A stretch of DNA of 64,000 nt from Fallopia convolvulus (Eukaryota > Streptophyta > Magnoliopsida > Caryophyllales > Polygonaceae): NCBI GenBank assembly GCA_964016875.1, contig OZ024730.1:39750795-39814794 (forward strand), given 5' to 3'. The notes beneath the pieces are model-generated. The model was not told the DNA's origin. It searched no databases and was given only the letters and a program-made list of their open reading frames with translations. The translations under genes were made by a program, and so were the position numbers. Shown piece by piece: positions 36,040 to 47,370 of this stretch. How positions within the stretch are numbered: position 1 is the stretch's first letter; every line of letters starts with the position of its first letter.

Positions 36040-38097
36040 TTAATCCGACGCCTTCTTCCCTATTCCAAGCTGTGAGCTCTTTGAAGTTGTTGCCTTTATT
36101 GCTATGGAGTAACACTCCCTTGCCAGCTTCTGTTCCCCCTTAATCTCTTGAATCCCCCAAGGTGTCGGGAACTTCACACATTGGTGATAGATGGAGGGGA
36201 TAGCCCTCATCCCGTGTATCCATGGCCTGTCCAAGATGACATTAAAAGGTGAAGGGCAATCAAGTACTTGGAATTTTACCTGGTAGTTGACTCCTCCTGC
36301 AACGGTAGGTAGTGATATCTCCCCAAGTGTATTGCGTGATTCTCCACTGAAGTCTACCAAGGTTGTTGACTTTTTGGTAATATCGTCCATCCCGAAACCT
36401 AAGCTGTATAAGGCGTCCAACATGAGTAAATTAGTAGAGCTCCCATTATCAACTAAAATTCTTTTGACAAGAAAGTTAGCTATGGTTAAAGAGATTATTA
36501 AGCAGTCGTGGTGAACTTCCTCTTCTTCGACACCGTCGAAGGTGATTGGCATCATGGAAAGACTTGTCCGTGACGGTGCTTTTGGGCACTCTCTTCTAGT
36601 ATCCCTTGCGATCCGTTTGGCTGTGGAGTAGGTTATACCACAGATCTCCGACCCCCCTGTGATGACATTGATTACTCCAGTGTGTTTCGGCGGGGGTGGT
36701 GGACTGGCTTTTTCCTTGTTACGTTCCAACTGCTCTTTTGCTTTCTCCGATATTAATTCTCTGAGATGCCCCCTTCGTAACAATTCGCTTACTTCTTTTC
36801 TTAACGCAATACACTCGTCGGTCCGGTGCCCATGATCGAAGTGGAAATCACACCATCTGGTCTTGTCTTTCTGATGCGCCGACATGTTACTCTTTCGAGG
36901 CCATTTAACAGTGTCTCCCATGGTGTTGAGGGTTCGGAACACTTCAGTTGCATCTACACGAAAATTGTAGTGGGAGAGTTTCGGAGGCAGCCTAAGATTC
37001 TTGTATCTGTCACCTTGTCTAAACACTGTTGCATTAACGGTAGTCTTAGCATGAGGTGCAGTGGGATACGGAGCGTATCTTGTGTCCCGCCTTCCTTGTC
37101 TCCGATCCGGTAGATGTGGGCTCGTTGTTTTCTCGTCAAATAGGTCGACTTCCTCTAATCGGACATGGGCTAAAGCTTTACTTGTACCTCATTAAAGTTG
37201 GAACAAGGATACTTAGTTAGTTCACGGTATAACTCAGGATTACATATTGATATGCCCCTCCGGAATGCCTCCACAGCCGTAGCGGCGTCACATCCTTCAA
37301 TGGTCACCAATTCTTCATTATAGCGACTAAGGAAAGCTTTCAGAGATTCTCCCGATCTTTAGACCAAGCGGTATAGATCACTTGATCGCTTTTTGGCGTG
37401 TCGACTGCTCGCGAACCTAACCCTGAATTTGTCAATCAACTCGGCAAAAGATGAGATACTTCCAAGAGGTAAGTGCGAATGCCAATTAAGAGCGGGTCCA
37501 GACAACGTGTTCTCGAACCAAAGGCACATGACAATTTCTTTCATATCAAAAGGGACCGTACTAATATTCATAGCCTATTTGAATGCGGCTATATGTTGAT
37601 CAGGATTTGTCACCCCTTCGTATTTAGGCACGTCGGGGACGTGATATTTCCGGGAGATAATCAACCCTTGTAATAGCAGGTACGAAGGGGGAGTCGGTGT
37701 ACCCGTCTCTCCTCTCCATCGCAATCGGTTGAGGCGCCCCAGGGACCTGAGTGATTCGGTCCTCCAAGGCTCGGAGGCGTTCTCGCAATTGGGAAACCTC
37801 GGTATCTTCTTGTATTGCCCTTAAAGAATTACCGTTTACCTGATACCCGATTACTGGTCTGACAACATCGGGTGTTACGAGATTCGGATCGTCCATGTCC
37901 AAGCGCCTAGCGACTCCTTCTACCACATCGGTTACGCGGGGACGGGTTGGAGCCGATTGTACCTGCGATCGAAGCAAGTTGCGTTCATTAGTTAAAGTCT
38001 CAATTTGTTTTTCGTATACCTCGGTGAATCTGGCATTGGCCTCTTTTTGGCTTTCCAAATCCTTTCGAAGAGCAATCATTGCTGATCGGAGCTCCAT
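36040..38097 (-). pseudogene. Tat gag and protease
   Basis: Read from 38097 downward. An N-terminal coiled-coil frame (to 37624) begins MELRSAMIALRKDLESQ. After a frameshift comes the capsid-like retrotransposon gag block (37571-37359; NTLSGPALNWHSHLPLGSIS). A third frame (37026-36040) has a CHxxH-type knuckle, CDFHFDHGHRTDEC, and the protease site ILVDNGSSTNLLMLDALYSL, where DNGSS is the usual plant Tat form. Short non-coding gaps and one frameshift make it non-functional as read. Confidence 0.85.
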
Positions 38098-38367
38098 GAT
38101 GATGTCGGCGTCGCCTCCTTCCGCTCCCTGTTGCTCGCCATTGGTGTCCCTAGAACCTTGCTCGACTCCATCGCCATTCTCTGTTCCACATATGTTTCAT
38201 GTTCCGACTACGTTTCCGGTTTCGTCTACGTTTCCATCACCTTGGTTGTTCGTTTCTTCATTGACCTCGTGATTGTCTAGATCCCCTACGTGGCTGTATG
38301 TAGTTTGGATTCCCTCCATGTGACTGATCTTGTTGTTGTTTTAGCGTGACTCCTTTTTTGGCTAGGC

Positions 38368-38384
38368 CCCATGGTGGGCGCCAA
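38368..38384 (-). other. Primer binding site of the Tat element
   Basis: TGGCGCCCACCATGGGG follows the 5' LTR end (CCAAAACA) by two bases on the minus strand. It is of the TGGCGCC type common in plant Tat/Athila elements. Confidence 0.75.
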
Positions 38385-38385
38385 T

Positions 38386-38909
38386 TGTTTTGGCAGGATA
38401 ATCGTACTTACACGTTACTTGCTGAAAATAGGGAAATCCTAACCAAAAAGCAATCGTAACGCGTTATGAGTTATGGGCAAGATGTAGGATCAAATAAAGA
38501 GTGGAAAACAAATAGTAAGCAAGTTGATATTCATATATTGCGATTGTAGTTGCAAATAGATCTCCCTAAAGTATCCTAGAATGCTCGAATGGAAGTGAAA
38601 TGATAAAACAAAGATGAGATTCTGCTTCTAGCTTGAGTTCAAAGCGCCAGTGTAGATCGTCCCCTTATTTCCGCCTCAGCCTGGTTTTATACTCTTCTCC
38701 TCCGTTCTGACCGTTGGTGGAGCGCCTAGCACATCCCGGAGATTTCTCCCTCGTCGTTAATTGCATAGCCGTTAGTGTTTGACCATGAAGTCCGAAATTT
38801 CCGCCTTGCTTTGATTGCTCCATCGTCTCCTCTTTCTAGCGGTTTAATTGGATCGTCGATGCTGGGCTTCGTAGCATTCCTTTTGGGCCGAATTTCGGAG
38901 GGCCCAACA
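38386..38909 (-). repeat. 5' LTR of the Tat element
   Basis: 524 bp with TG...CA ends on the minus strand. A TATAAAA box lies at 38691-38685 in GAGTATAAAACC. It matches the LTR at 30391-30913 with about 12 differences. Confidence 0.92.
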
Positions 38910-39898
38910 CGTATCAACGCCAAGATCATAAAAACCATGAATTTAATTAGCAAAGCGGAACCGAAAGGCCCTTACGGTGGCTCCGCAATCAACCCGCTAA
39001 TTAATTTCGATCGTATATACCATCACTCGAGCCCATGGCTCGTTTGGCTCGTTAAAGGCTCGATCCCCAAGCCCGAGGGTGGTCGAGTATTTCCCGGTGG
39101 CAGCTCTTACTATGGCTGGTGGTCGGACAAGCTACCGATCGCCGGCGGCGACGTACGTGAGGCAAGAAGTGACTGACGATGACGTATTCTTCCCCCGAGC
39201 CAGCGTTCCGTCCAATTCTCTAGCTGGTTCCTTTCCCTCACTTGCAACAGCCCAACCCTCTCATGGAGATTAAGAAGAAGAAGAAGAGGTGGAGGAAGGT
39301 GGAGATGGAGGTGGAAGAAGGTGGCCGACGGTGAAAGTTCTTCGACCGAGTCCGTCGTTCTCGCCCCTATCTCTCGGTTCCTTCCTTTCCTTTTTACAAG
39401 AGATAGACTTTGACTAAGATAGATATGAAAATGCCAACGTAGAAGAATTCTTCCACATTAAGGCAAGAAAGGGCGGTTTAGAAATCAAAACCCGTCTCGG
39501 AACGGGACTCGCGTTAAAGCGGTAAAATTATGTACCTCGGGTGGAAAAACTTACTAAACGAAAAACGTCCCATAAATTATGTAGACCAATAAAATCAATT
39601 TTCCATGATTTTATCATGCTATATTCAATTTTTAAGGCTTCCGTTTCGTATTTTAAATCCCTTCCGGTACATAATTAAAAAGACGGCTTATCCAATAAAT
39701 ATTCTTTTTCCACTGAAAAATCCTAGAATTCACACCGATCCATAAAATCATTTCTATGTGATTTTAGGATATCACCAAGAATTTTCTAGGACTTAATCTC
39801 CAACAAAAATATTGGATTAAGCGTTAAAACGGACTAAGGAGGTTAAAAGGATATCCGAGAAAAGTTCAAAAATATCCTCAAAAACCGCAGTTATTACA
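38910..39898 (-). repeat. Chromovirus-type LTR, proximal part
   Basis: Continuation of the LTR cut at 30390. On the minus strand it starts TGTAATAACTGCGG at 39898, directly after the purine tract TTTTTAAGGGGGTACTAA. A GC-rich patch is present at 39100-39380. Confidence 0.65.
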
Positions 39899-39936
39899 TT
39901 AGTACCCCCTTAAAAATGGTTTCGTCCTCGAAACCA
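39899..39936 (-). other. Polypurine tract of the chromovirus element
   Basis: On the minus strand GAGGACGAAACC, then TTTTTAAGGGGGTACTAA, then the LTR TG. The GGACGAAA...AAGGGGG arrangement is typical before the 3' LTR of Tekay/Del-type chromoviruses. It fixes the LTR orientation as minus. Confidence 0.65.
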
Positions 39937-40219
39937 AGGAGAACTCAGCTCACAAGGAAGGATAGCATAAACACACTCACACAACCACTACAAACCTATA
40001 CAGACGTTTGTAGTACCCCCTGAAAAAAACATGTTGTTACTTCTGCACCAGGCACAAAACAACGACTGCTTAGTTACCAAACTTCTTCTTTACAAAGTTT
40101 ATTAACTTTGGAAAATGGCTCAACATTTCCTGTCTAATTTCTCAAGTCTTTTCTTCACCTCCATTTTTAGGCCAAGATAACCTAATCAAAGGTGTTTTTC
40201 TTATTCACGATTCAACCTG

Positions 40220-41340
40220 GCCCTTCTTCATAGGGATTAGTTGGTTGAATATCCATCTCATTATTGTTGAGTGCATGAGATATATCGAACGTATACTATC
40301 AAGGAAAACATTACAGATAGAATGCACTGAAGGTGGCAATGCCAACCGATAAACAAACTTATCAGTTCTTTCCAGTATCTCAAAAATTCAACATAACGAT
40401 CATTTACGTTATCTCGCATTCCCCAGCGGAATATGCCTTTCAAGGCGGATACTAGAACAAAAACTTCATTCTCTACAATGAATTTAACATGCTCTCGCTT
40501 TAGCACAACACACAACTGTTGTCGCTTTTGAGCAGTTAACACCCTTGAACATGTTAGTACGATATCAGTTATTGTTCTCTTGGCCAAGTCTGGCCCATGA
40601 AGAACCTTGTCAGCGTTGTCATTTCAACAAATAGACAACCTCAAACTACCATTCCAACTCGTGTGGAATCCAGAATACATGTCCTCGGGAGCGCTAAAAT
40701 TCAATTCAACACTTCCGGCCTTATAAAGCCTTAAAAGAGTCATTTTCTTTATCATGAAATCAAAATTCTTGTATGTGAATTCACTCAACCTCAAACTACC
40801 ATTCCAACTCGTGTGGAATCCAGAATACATGTCCTCGAGAGTTTGAATTTATTTCTTTGCATTGTTCATCAGTTTGATGAGTGAAGCCAGCGCTAAAATT
40901 CAATTCAATCCACAAAGCTTGATGTCACTCCTTTCAAAACTTTAGCATGAACCATCCATCTCAATCAGAGATAATAATCTTCGGGGTTTTATGAAGATGA
41001 AAAACTTCATGGATGAACACCTCATCTAACTTCTGTATTCTTTAAGTTATCTTAAATGCATTAGAAAGAACACTCTAGATGAGTTTCTTAACAACCTCCA
41101 TATGCATCTTTCTTTCATTAAGTCTTGAACGACTAATGACAAGAATCCATTGTAACTTCTTCCCACTTACATTCTAAAACCTCATGAGACTATAACATTT
41201 TGTTTGGTCTTCTATGCTCAATCAAGACTTCCAGACAAACCGAACATATCAAAGTGAACTCGGTGACATTTCGCTTCATGTCACTCCATTAAAAGCTTTA
41301 TCTTAATCTTTATACATTCACTTGTTCCAAGATGAACTAA
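40220..41340 (-). pseudogene. Chromovirus integrase, heavily decayed
   Basis: In sense order, remnants match the integrase core and C terminus: EVFIHEVFHLHKTPKIIISD (second catalytic Asp region, about 41030-40970), ELNFSAGFTHQTDEQCKE (catalytic Glu region, about 40900-40850), LEDMYSGFHTSWNGSLRLSE and EFTYKN (40840-40640), then REHVKFIVENEVFVLVSALK and GIFRWGM (about 40500-40430). Many stops and frame changes occur. A 52-bp block (40786-40837) is repeated at 40636-40687 with its flanking GCGCTAAAATTCAATTCAA. Confidence 0.75.
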
Positions 41341-41436
41341 TTAATCAAATAACTATGCTTCCTTTGAAATAAGCTTTCAAAGCTCATCAACAACAGATAC
41401 ACATGAACAGTTTCAAAACCAAGCAATCCATAATCT

Positions 41437-41548
41437 TGAATAACCAATCTCGGTGTCTTATCTTCTTGATCTTCTCCAATGACCTTGAATAACCAATCTC
41501 GGTGTCTCTCGCGCCCTTGAATAACCAATCTCGGTGTCTTATCTTCTT
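41437..41548. repeat. Short interspersed triplication
   Basis: TTGAATAACCAATCTCGGTG occurs three times; the first and third copies are followed by TCTTATCTTCTTGA. It lies at the junction between chromovirus sequence and the next LTR fragment. Confidence 0.85.
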
Positions 41549-41555
41549 GAGGTCG

Positions 41556-41945
41556 CTCCAGTTTTGATGTCTTTTAAATGTGCATTGGCACTTATCTTAT
41601 ATCGTGATGAAAATGTCAATCACGTTAATGATTTTTAGAGAGTGTGGGGGGCTTGCATGGCCCGGACCACTTAAGGGAACCTAGTTCCGACACTTAGCTA
41701 CGGTGCCACTCATCCCTTCGTTGCAATCGAAGCGGACATGGATCATGATCCTGAAAGTCGTACTTTAAGCGCAGAGGTATACGACTTAGTAGATTATATA
41801 GAGGTGTCGGGTTAATCCCGCACCCCTCACTATTTCATCCGAAACGATCTCTAAACGAGATCTTTAAACAATCAAGGACAAAAGCAATACTGGCGTAATA
41901 GTCCTATCAAATATTAAATAACGGAATAACGATAATAATGGGGAT
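41556..41945. repeat. LTR fragment (GTCTTTTAAATGTGCATTGG unit)
   Basis: Same block as 43243-43350 and 43995-44390: CAGTTTTGATGTCTTTTAAA, GGGGCTTGCATGGCCCGGAC, GGTGTCGGGTTAATCCCGCA. It belongs to the TGTAACACCCC LTR family. Confidence 0.75.
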
Positions 41946-42063
41946 TATTAAAGAGTAAAAGTTATTCAAATAAAATATGATTAATATAATTTTTGAATTT
42001 TTATTTAATGTCATATTACAAAGCAAGTAAAAATAAAAGGAGAGGCAAAATAAAAAGGTGTCA

Positions 42064-42090
42064 AGAGGAGGACTCGAACCCGAGACCTCT
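42064..42090 (-). other. tRNA-like B-box sequence, possible SINE remnant
   Basis: On the minus strand AGAGGTCTCGGGTTCGAGTC resembles the T-arm/B box of a pol III promoter. No convincing A box, acceptor stem or CCA end is present, so it is not a tRNA gene. A tRNA-derived SINE piece is possible. Confidence 0.3.
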
Positions 42091-42099
42091 TGCACCCTT

Positions 42100-42880
42100 C
42101 ATAAACTAACAAACACTCAATTACGCTATACTATTGTAACTGATCTACTCATAAGAGAATTTTTATTGTCTTATTCTCTTCTTTCTTCTTCTTCCCCAAA
42201 TTGCACATCAGACATTGACAATTTGATTGACGTTCAACTAATGCATGTCAAATTGCTTCTGCAATGGCCGTTGTTGCTTGCCCTTCTCACCATAGACCAC
42301 ATCATCTTTTGGTCATCTTCAACAAACACCCACCCACCCAATCCCCATGGATCTCCATCTCCATAATTGATCCATCCATGGAGGTGTGGATCCATGGAGG
42401 GTTCAATTTCCCCTATAAATAGGTCTGAAAATCCCATTGTAAATTCACATATCAATTACCTCTCTTCTTTCTCTCCATTTTCGTCCAAATTCAAGTCTAA
42501 AAATCCCAAATTTAATTATCCCTCAAATCTGAATTTTGTCTTCAAAAATCCCACAAAATCACTTTCTTCATCTTGTGGCCACGGGACAACCATCAGACCG
42601 CCCTACCTCCGGCCACCAACCGCGTGCACCGCCACCACGCCCCGGAGCTCGCCGACGTCGTCCACCGTGGCCAGCAGGAGCATTGTCGTTCCATCCTATG
42701 CTTTCTCTGATTGACGTGAAAGGAAGAAGAAGGAAGGAAAGGTTGGGCTTGCTCCATTGGGTTATTTTGGGTTATTTTTGAGCTGATTTTTAAGCCCAAA
42801 GGTTAAGAATTAGCACATTAGAATTTATTTAATGCTTATCGAACCTTCTAGACTTCATCTTCAACACTTCGGTGTACATT
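42100..42880 (+). repeat. LTR fragment with promoter, plus orientation
   Basis: Contains a TATA box, a CT-rich leader and a GC-rich stretch (42580-42680), the same layout as the minus-strand promoter of the 14221 LTR. No open frame of note. It is probably an inverted or separate LTR piece between minus-oriented copies. Confidence 0.5.
42414..42421 (+). promoter_or_regulatory. TATA box with upstream imperfect palindrome
   Basis: TATAAATA in CCCCTATAAATAGG. An imperfect inverted repeat, CCATGGATCTCCATCTCCAT against CCATGGATCCACACCTCCAT on the other strand, spans about 42344-42397 just upstream. Confidence 0.55.
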
Positions 42881-42889
42881 CCTACAGTC

Positions 42890-43362
42890 TGGCATTTGTC
42901 GCGAAGGGCGAGAAATACCAGGCAAAAATGCGGAAAAGAGGAATTAGTCTAAGGAGACTAAGCAAGTGAGAATGGAAATTCTCAAGGGTATTATGGCAAT
43001 TTATAATATGCGAGAGGTATTATTAGGATGTGTTTTAAGGTATAGGTCTTTATGTGGGGCTTATCGAGATGGAGAAGAGTGTATCTCGAGAGGAGATAGT
43101 TCGTTAATCGAGAGAAGAACTACGAGATTATAGACTTCTTTAGAGTAGAAAGTATGTTGGGAACGTTATTATTCATACAAGTTTTGAAAATCTCTCGCGC
43201 CCTTGCGGACCGAGAGCCGGATCGATCATTTAAGGTCGGTCCGGTTTTGATGTCTTTTAAATGTGCATTGGCACTTATCTTATATCGCGATGAAAATGTC
43301 GATTACGTTAATGATTTTTAGAGAGTGTGAGGGGCTTGCATGGCCCGGACCACTTAAGGGAA
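42890..43362. repeat. LTR fragment of the TGTAACACCCC family
   Basis: GTCTGGCATTTGTCGCGAAG... through GACTAAGCAAG and CTCTCGCGCCCTTGCGGACC blocks, shared with 27990-28330, 43660-44100 and 44930-45350. It ends abruptly inside GGACCACTTAAGGGAA, where the next copy begins. Confidence 0.75.
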
Positions 43363-44580
43363 ACTACCGTCCGAAGTCACCCAAGGCTTTTAGAATGATA
43401 TTGAACTCATAAAATGTGGACATTAACATAATTTATAAAATAAAAAGTTGCTCTCGAAAGAGACTTTGTTCGTACAAACCTTCAGTACAATATCTTAATG
43501 AAAAAAAAGTTTGATAACGGAAAGCATAAAACTTGTTCTTTGCAACATAATAGAAGTAAACAACAAGGTACAAAAAATATATCTTCTTGAGTTTTGCCCT
43601 TCCTTCGTCTTCACTTATGCCTTGATCGGGTTCCTAGGTTCTGATATAATTCACGAGGGGCGAGAATATGCCAATCAAACATGCGAAAAAGAAGAATTAG
43701 TCTAAGTGACTAAGCAAGCGGGAACATAACTTTCCTAGGGTAATTTGGTAATTTTTAATATTCGAGGGAGATATTATTGGATGTGTTTTGAAGTATAGAA
43801 CATTATGTGGAGCTTAACGGAACAAAGAAGAGCGTATCTCAAGCGGAGATAGCTTGTTAATCGAGAGAAGAGCTACAAGATTATAGACTTCTTTAGAGTA
43901 GGAAGTATGTTGGGAACGTTATTATTCATACAAGTTTTGAAAAAAAGTCTCGCGCCCTTGCGAACCGAGAGCCGGATCGATCATTCAAGATCAATCCGGT
44001 TTTGATGTCTGTTAAATGTGCATTGGCACTTATCTTATATCGTGACAACAATGTCGATTTCGTTAATGATTTTTACAGAGTGTGGGGGGCTTGCATGGCC
44101 CGGACCACTTAAGGAAACTCAGTTTCGACACTTAGCTACGGTGCCACTCATCCCTCCTTGCAATCGGAGCAGACATAGATCATGATCTTAGAAGTCGTAC
44201 TTTAAGCGCACAGGCATACGACTTAGTAAATTATATAGTGGTGTCGGGTTAATCCCGCACCCCTCACTAGTTCGTTCGAACCGTTCTCTTAACGAGACCG
44301 TAAACAATCAAGGCCACAACAAGACTAGCATAATAGTCCTATAAAATATTAAATAGCGGAATAACGATAACAATGGGGTCATTTTATCTAACAATCGATA
44401 ATCCTAGGTTCGTTTATTATTAGCAAACAAGTTCCCAACATCGAGAAATTTCACGGAACGAATATATAAGGCTACAAGGAGAAATTCCTTTTGCCTTTGC
44501 TTTTACGATAACGGATTAGCGAAAGCGCAAAAAATGTTGTTCACGACTTGGAACGGAAATTCGACCTATCGACACAGAAT
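43363..44580. repeat. LTR copy, first of a near-tandem pair
   Basis: Begins at ACTACCGTCCGAAGTC (its first ~55 bp are missing) and runs about 1.2 kb. It is closely similar to 44648-45350, offset by about 1,270 bp. It includes the ATCCCGCACCCCTCAC and GTTCCCAACA blocks. Confidence 0.75.
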
Positions 44581-45352
44581 TGTAACACCCCTATTTTACA
44601 ACATTGGGTATTACCACCAATGGCCTCGGACTTTACCGTCCAAAGTCACCCAAGGCTTTTAGAATGATATTGAACTCATAAAATACGGAAATTAACATAA
44701 TTTATAAAATAAAAGGGTGCTCTCAAAAGAGACTTTGTTCGTACAAACCTTCAGTACAATATCTTAATCAAAAGGAAGTTTGATAACAGAAAGCATAAAT
44801 CTTGTTCTTTGCAACATAATAGAAGTAAACAACAAGGTACAAAAAATACATCTTCTTGAGTTTTGTCCTTCCTTCGTCTTCACTTACGCCTTTCTCGGGT
44901 TCCTAGGTTCTGACATAATTCGCGAGGGGCGAGAATATGCCAGGCAAACATTTGGAAAAGAAGAATTAGTCTAAGAGACTAAGCAAGCGGGAACGGAACT
45001 TCCCTAGAGTAATTTGGTAATTTTTAATATTTGAGGGAGATATTATCAGATGTGTTTTGAAGTATAGAACTTTATGTGGGGCTTAACGGAACGAAGAAGA
45101 GCGTATCTCGAGCGGAGATAGCTCGTTAATCGAGAGAAGAGCTACTAGATTGTAGACTTCTTTAGAGTAGGAAGTATGTTAGGAACGTTATTATTCATAC
45201 AAGTTTTGAAAAAACTCTCGCGCCCTTGCGAATCGAGAGCCGGATCGATCATTCAAAATCGGTCCGGTTTTGATGTCTTTTAAATGTGCATGGGCACTTA
45301 TCTTATATCGTGACAAAATTATCGATTTCGTTAATGATTTTTAAAGAATGTG
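44581..45352. repeat. LTR copy, second of a near-tandem pair
   Basis: Starts with an intact TGTAACACCCC terminus and is cut off at GATTTTTAAAGAATGTGGG, where the Tto1-like copia fragment resumes. Confidence 0.8.
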
Positions 45353-45954
45353 GGTGTATAGTTCTACACCCACTATGAGGCATTGGAATGGAGTCAAACA
45401 CATATTCTGCTACGTCTGAGGTTCACATGATCTTGGGTTGTTTCACCGAAACCAAAGGGAAGCTACTTTGGTCGGATATGCAAAGGGAAGGTATTTAATT
45501 ATCTAACCCACAAAAAGTCAAGTCAAAAGATGGCTATGTGTTCACATATGGAGGAACAATCATCTCATGAAAATCAACAAAGCAAACTATGATAACCACA
45601 TCATCAAATCAAGCAGATGATTGCTTTGTATGAGACATGAAGAGAATGTGTAACACTACGAGCAATGATTCAATTCATCCAAAAAGAATGTGGAATGAGT
45701 TCCATCATTGATGACCCGACAACATTATATAAGGACAACTCAACATGTGTTGCTCGGATGAAGAAAGGCTTTATATCAAAGGAGACCGCACAAAAGATAT
45801 ACTTTCAAAGTTTTTTTTTTTTACTCGTGAGCTAGAAAAACATGGACAAATTGATGTCGAACAAATTCGATTAAATGACAACTTGACTGATTTGTTCACA
45901 AAGTCTGTAGTCCCTAAGAAATTTATAGAATTGGTATCCAAGATTGGAATGTAG
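45353..45954 (+). pseudogene. Tto1-like copia pol fragment, RNase H part
   Basis: Continues the peptide cut at 27537: YSSTPTMRHWNGVKHIFCYV. After several stops comes an open stretch to 45954 with LYIKGDRTKDILSKFFFFTR and IDVEQIRLNDNLTDLFTKSV, the usual end of copia RNase H, closing KFIELVSKIGM then TAG. Confidence 0.88.
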
Positions 45955-46940
45955 TGGAAGCAAATGGTATAGTTTATACATTTTTTCACAAAGTCTATAG
46001 TCTATAACGTATATCCTTCTATACATGTCTCATTACAATATTTCTATTATTTCATATATTGTTTATAAATTTTTGTTACTTGATCAAATCTCACCCTTGA
46101 GATCAAGTAAGCATGATTAATCGATAGAGGACCAAGAACAAATTATAACAAGATCGAATGTTTCATGGAGTACTATCAGCTTAATGGTTGTCAGTCACCC
46201 TAAATATAAATCAGCCAATTACTATCATTTGACAAGTGAAAAAAATGTGGTTGTACAAGACAAATTTGAATATGGACAAGATAGAGGAAATTTAACAACA
46301 GCAACAACAAAAAAAAAGTTTATGACAAGGAAGTCACCAGGAAACTTCCCCACTTCCAATCTTTTAGCATAGGTATGAAATAGTGAACAAAACTTTCGTA
46401 GCTGGTAAAGCTAAATCAGATGGCCACCAACGACATGTTTCTTTTTTGGGTTGAAGCCACAAAAGAGATCCTTAGTTGCTTTGAATGTGAATTTTCTAAA
46501 TTTTACTAACAATAACAAACTATAAATATTGTTACTGCTACTTCTGTTATACTGCTAGTCTGCTACTGCTATTAGAATTCACCCTCATATAATATTATTA
46601 TAGAGTAGAGACAATATTGTAAGGAATTGAGCTCACAAGTACCCATGATTTAATATTAGGGTGGACTAATTATCACTTAATTAATTTAACACTAAATTTA
46701 TCCTATTTTCATTATTTTTTTATTTTTTTAGGGTGGGCTGGGGCGTACCCAAAACCCTTGGGTCCTTCCCTGATTGAGCTAGCTACTTCGTAAAGTTAAT
46801 AGTAACAAGATCTCAGTGTGAACCCGCCTCAGGTAGAATTTGAGGGGCCAAGATGTACGCATCTTTTTCCGATATAAAATTGAAATGGTGTGTCTGGGAG
46901 TCCAAAGGCAAAGTAAAGAATAAAAGGGAACAAAAAAGAA
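45955..46940. other. Unassigned, probably LTR remains of the Tto1-like element
   Basis: AT-rich, with short chance ORFs only. The position directly after copia RNase H suggests 3' UTR/LTR sequence in the first part. Nothing else is supported. Confidence 0.3.
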
Positions 46941-47037
46941 ACATAAGATGATATAACAACATAAAAAACGAAAATATTGAGAAGACCGAGACTCTCTAGT
47001 TTTCCCTAGTCCAATATCGATTATTGCACATCTGCAA

Positions 47038-47370
47038 ATTTCTAAAAGGGTAAGATCCCACTTTATAACCTGCTTCCAGGTGCACCTCTTCCCTTGCGAA
47101 AATCTTTGAAAACCATACCCTCGCACTTCACCTTCGTACAAGAAAATTTGGTGGCCTCCTTTGTATCTACTCAAACTAGTAAAGTCTCGATTCTCGCAGC
47201 TTCTTCTCTATACTGACCACTTCCACCTTGTTCCCAATCACTTCATTCTTGATCATATCTAATTTCGTGTGACCACACATCCATCTAAGCATTCGCATCT
47301 CGACTACTATCATCTTCTATTCGTACGCTGTCCAATCTCGTGTGACCACACACTTCACGCCATATAATAT
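47038..47370 (-). pseudogene. LINE (L1-type) reverse transcriptase C-terminal fragment
   Basis: On the minus strand MRMLRWMCGHTKLDMIKNEV and IEKKLRES, then, after frame changes, KRCTWKQVIKWDLTLLEI. These match the C-terminal end of plant L1 reverse transcriptase ORFs (RMLRWMCGxTRxDxIRNE...WKQVxKxDL). Sequence to about 46780 may be its 3' tail. Confidence 0.8.

Larger units (their letters stand above)
30391..38909 (-). mobile_element. Tat-lineage Ty3/gypsy retrotransposon
   Basis: 8.5 kb on the minus strand with LTRs of 523 and 524 bp that differ at about 12 positions by eye (2.3%). Order in sense direction: 5' LTR (38909-38386), PBS, gag, protease, RT, RNase H, a second RNase H, integrase, a spacer carrying an antisense ORF, then polypurine tract and 3' LTR (30913-30391). 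The second (archaeal-type) RNase H and the YIDDMLVKS reverse transcriptase motif are known features of the Tat clade. It interrupts a chromovirus LTR. I could not read a clean target duplication. Confidence 0.92.

Noticed and set aside
42064..42140. Possible tRNA gene on the minus strand
   Set aside because: Only a B-box/T-arm-like stretch is present; no cloverleaf, anticodon arm or acceptor pairing could be drawn.
42367..42781. Overlapping ORFs with Pro/Ser/Thr-rich product
   Set aside because: GC-rich LTR leader sequence; the same region in the related LTR at 16200-16680 shows unrelated short ORFs.
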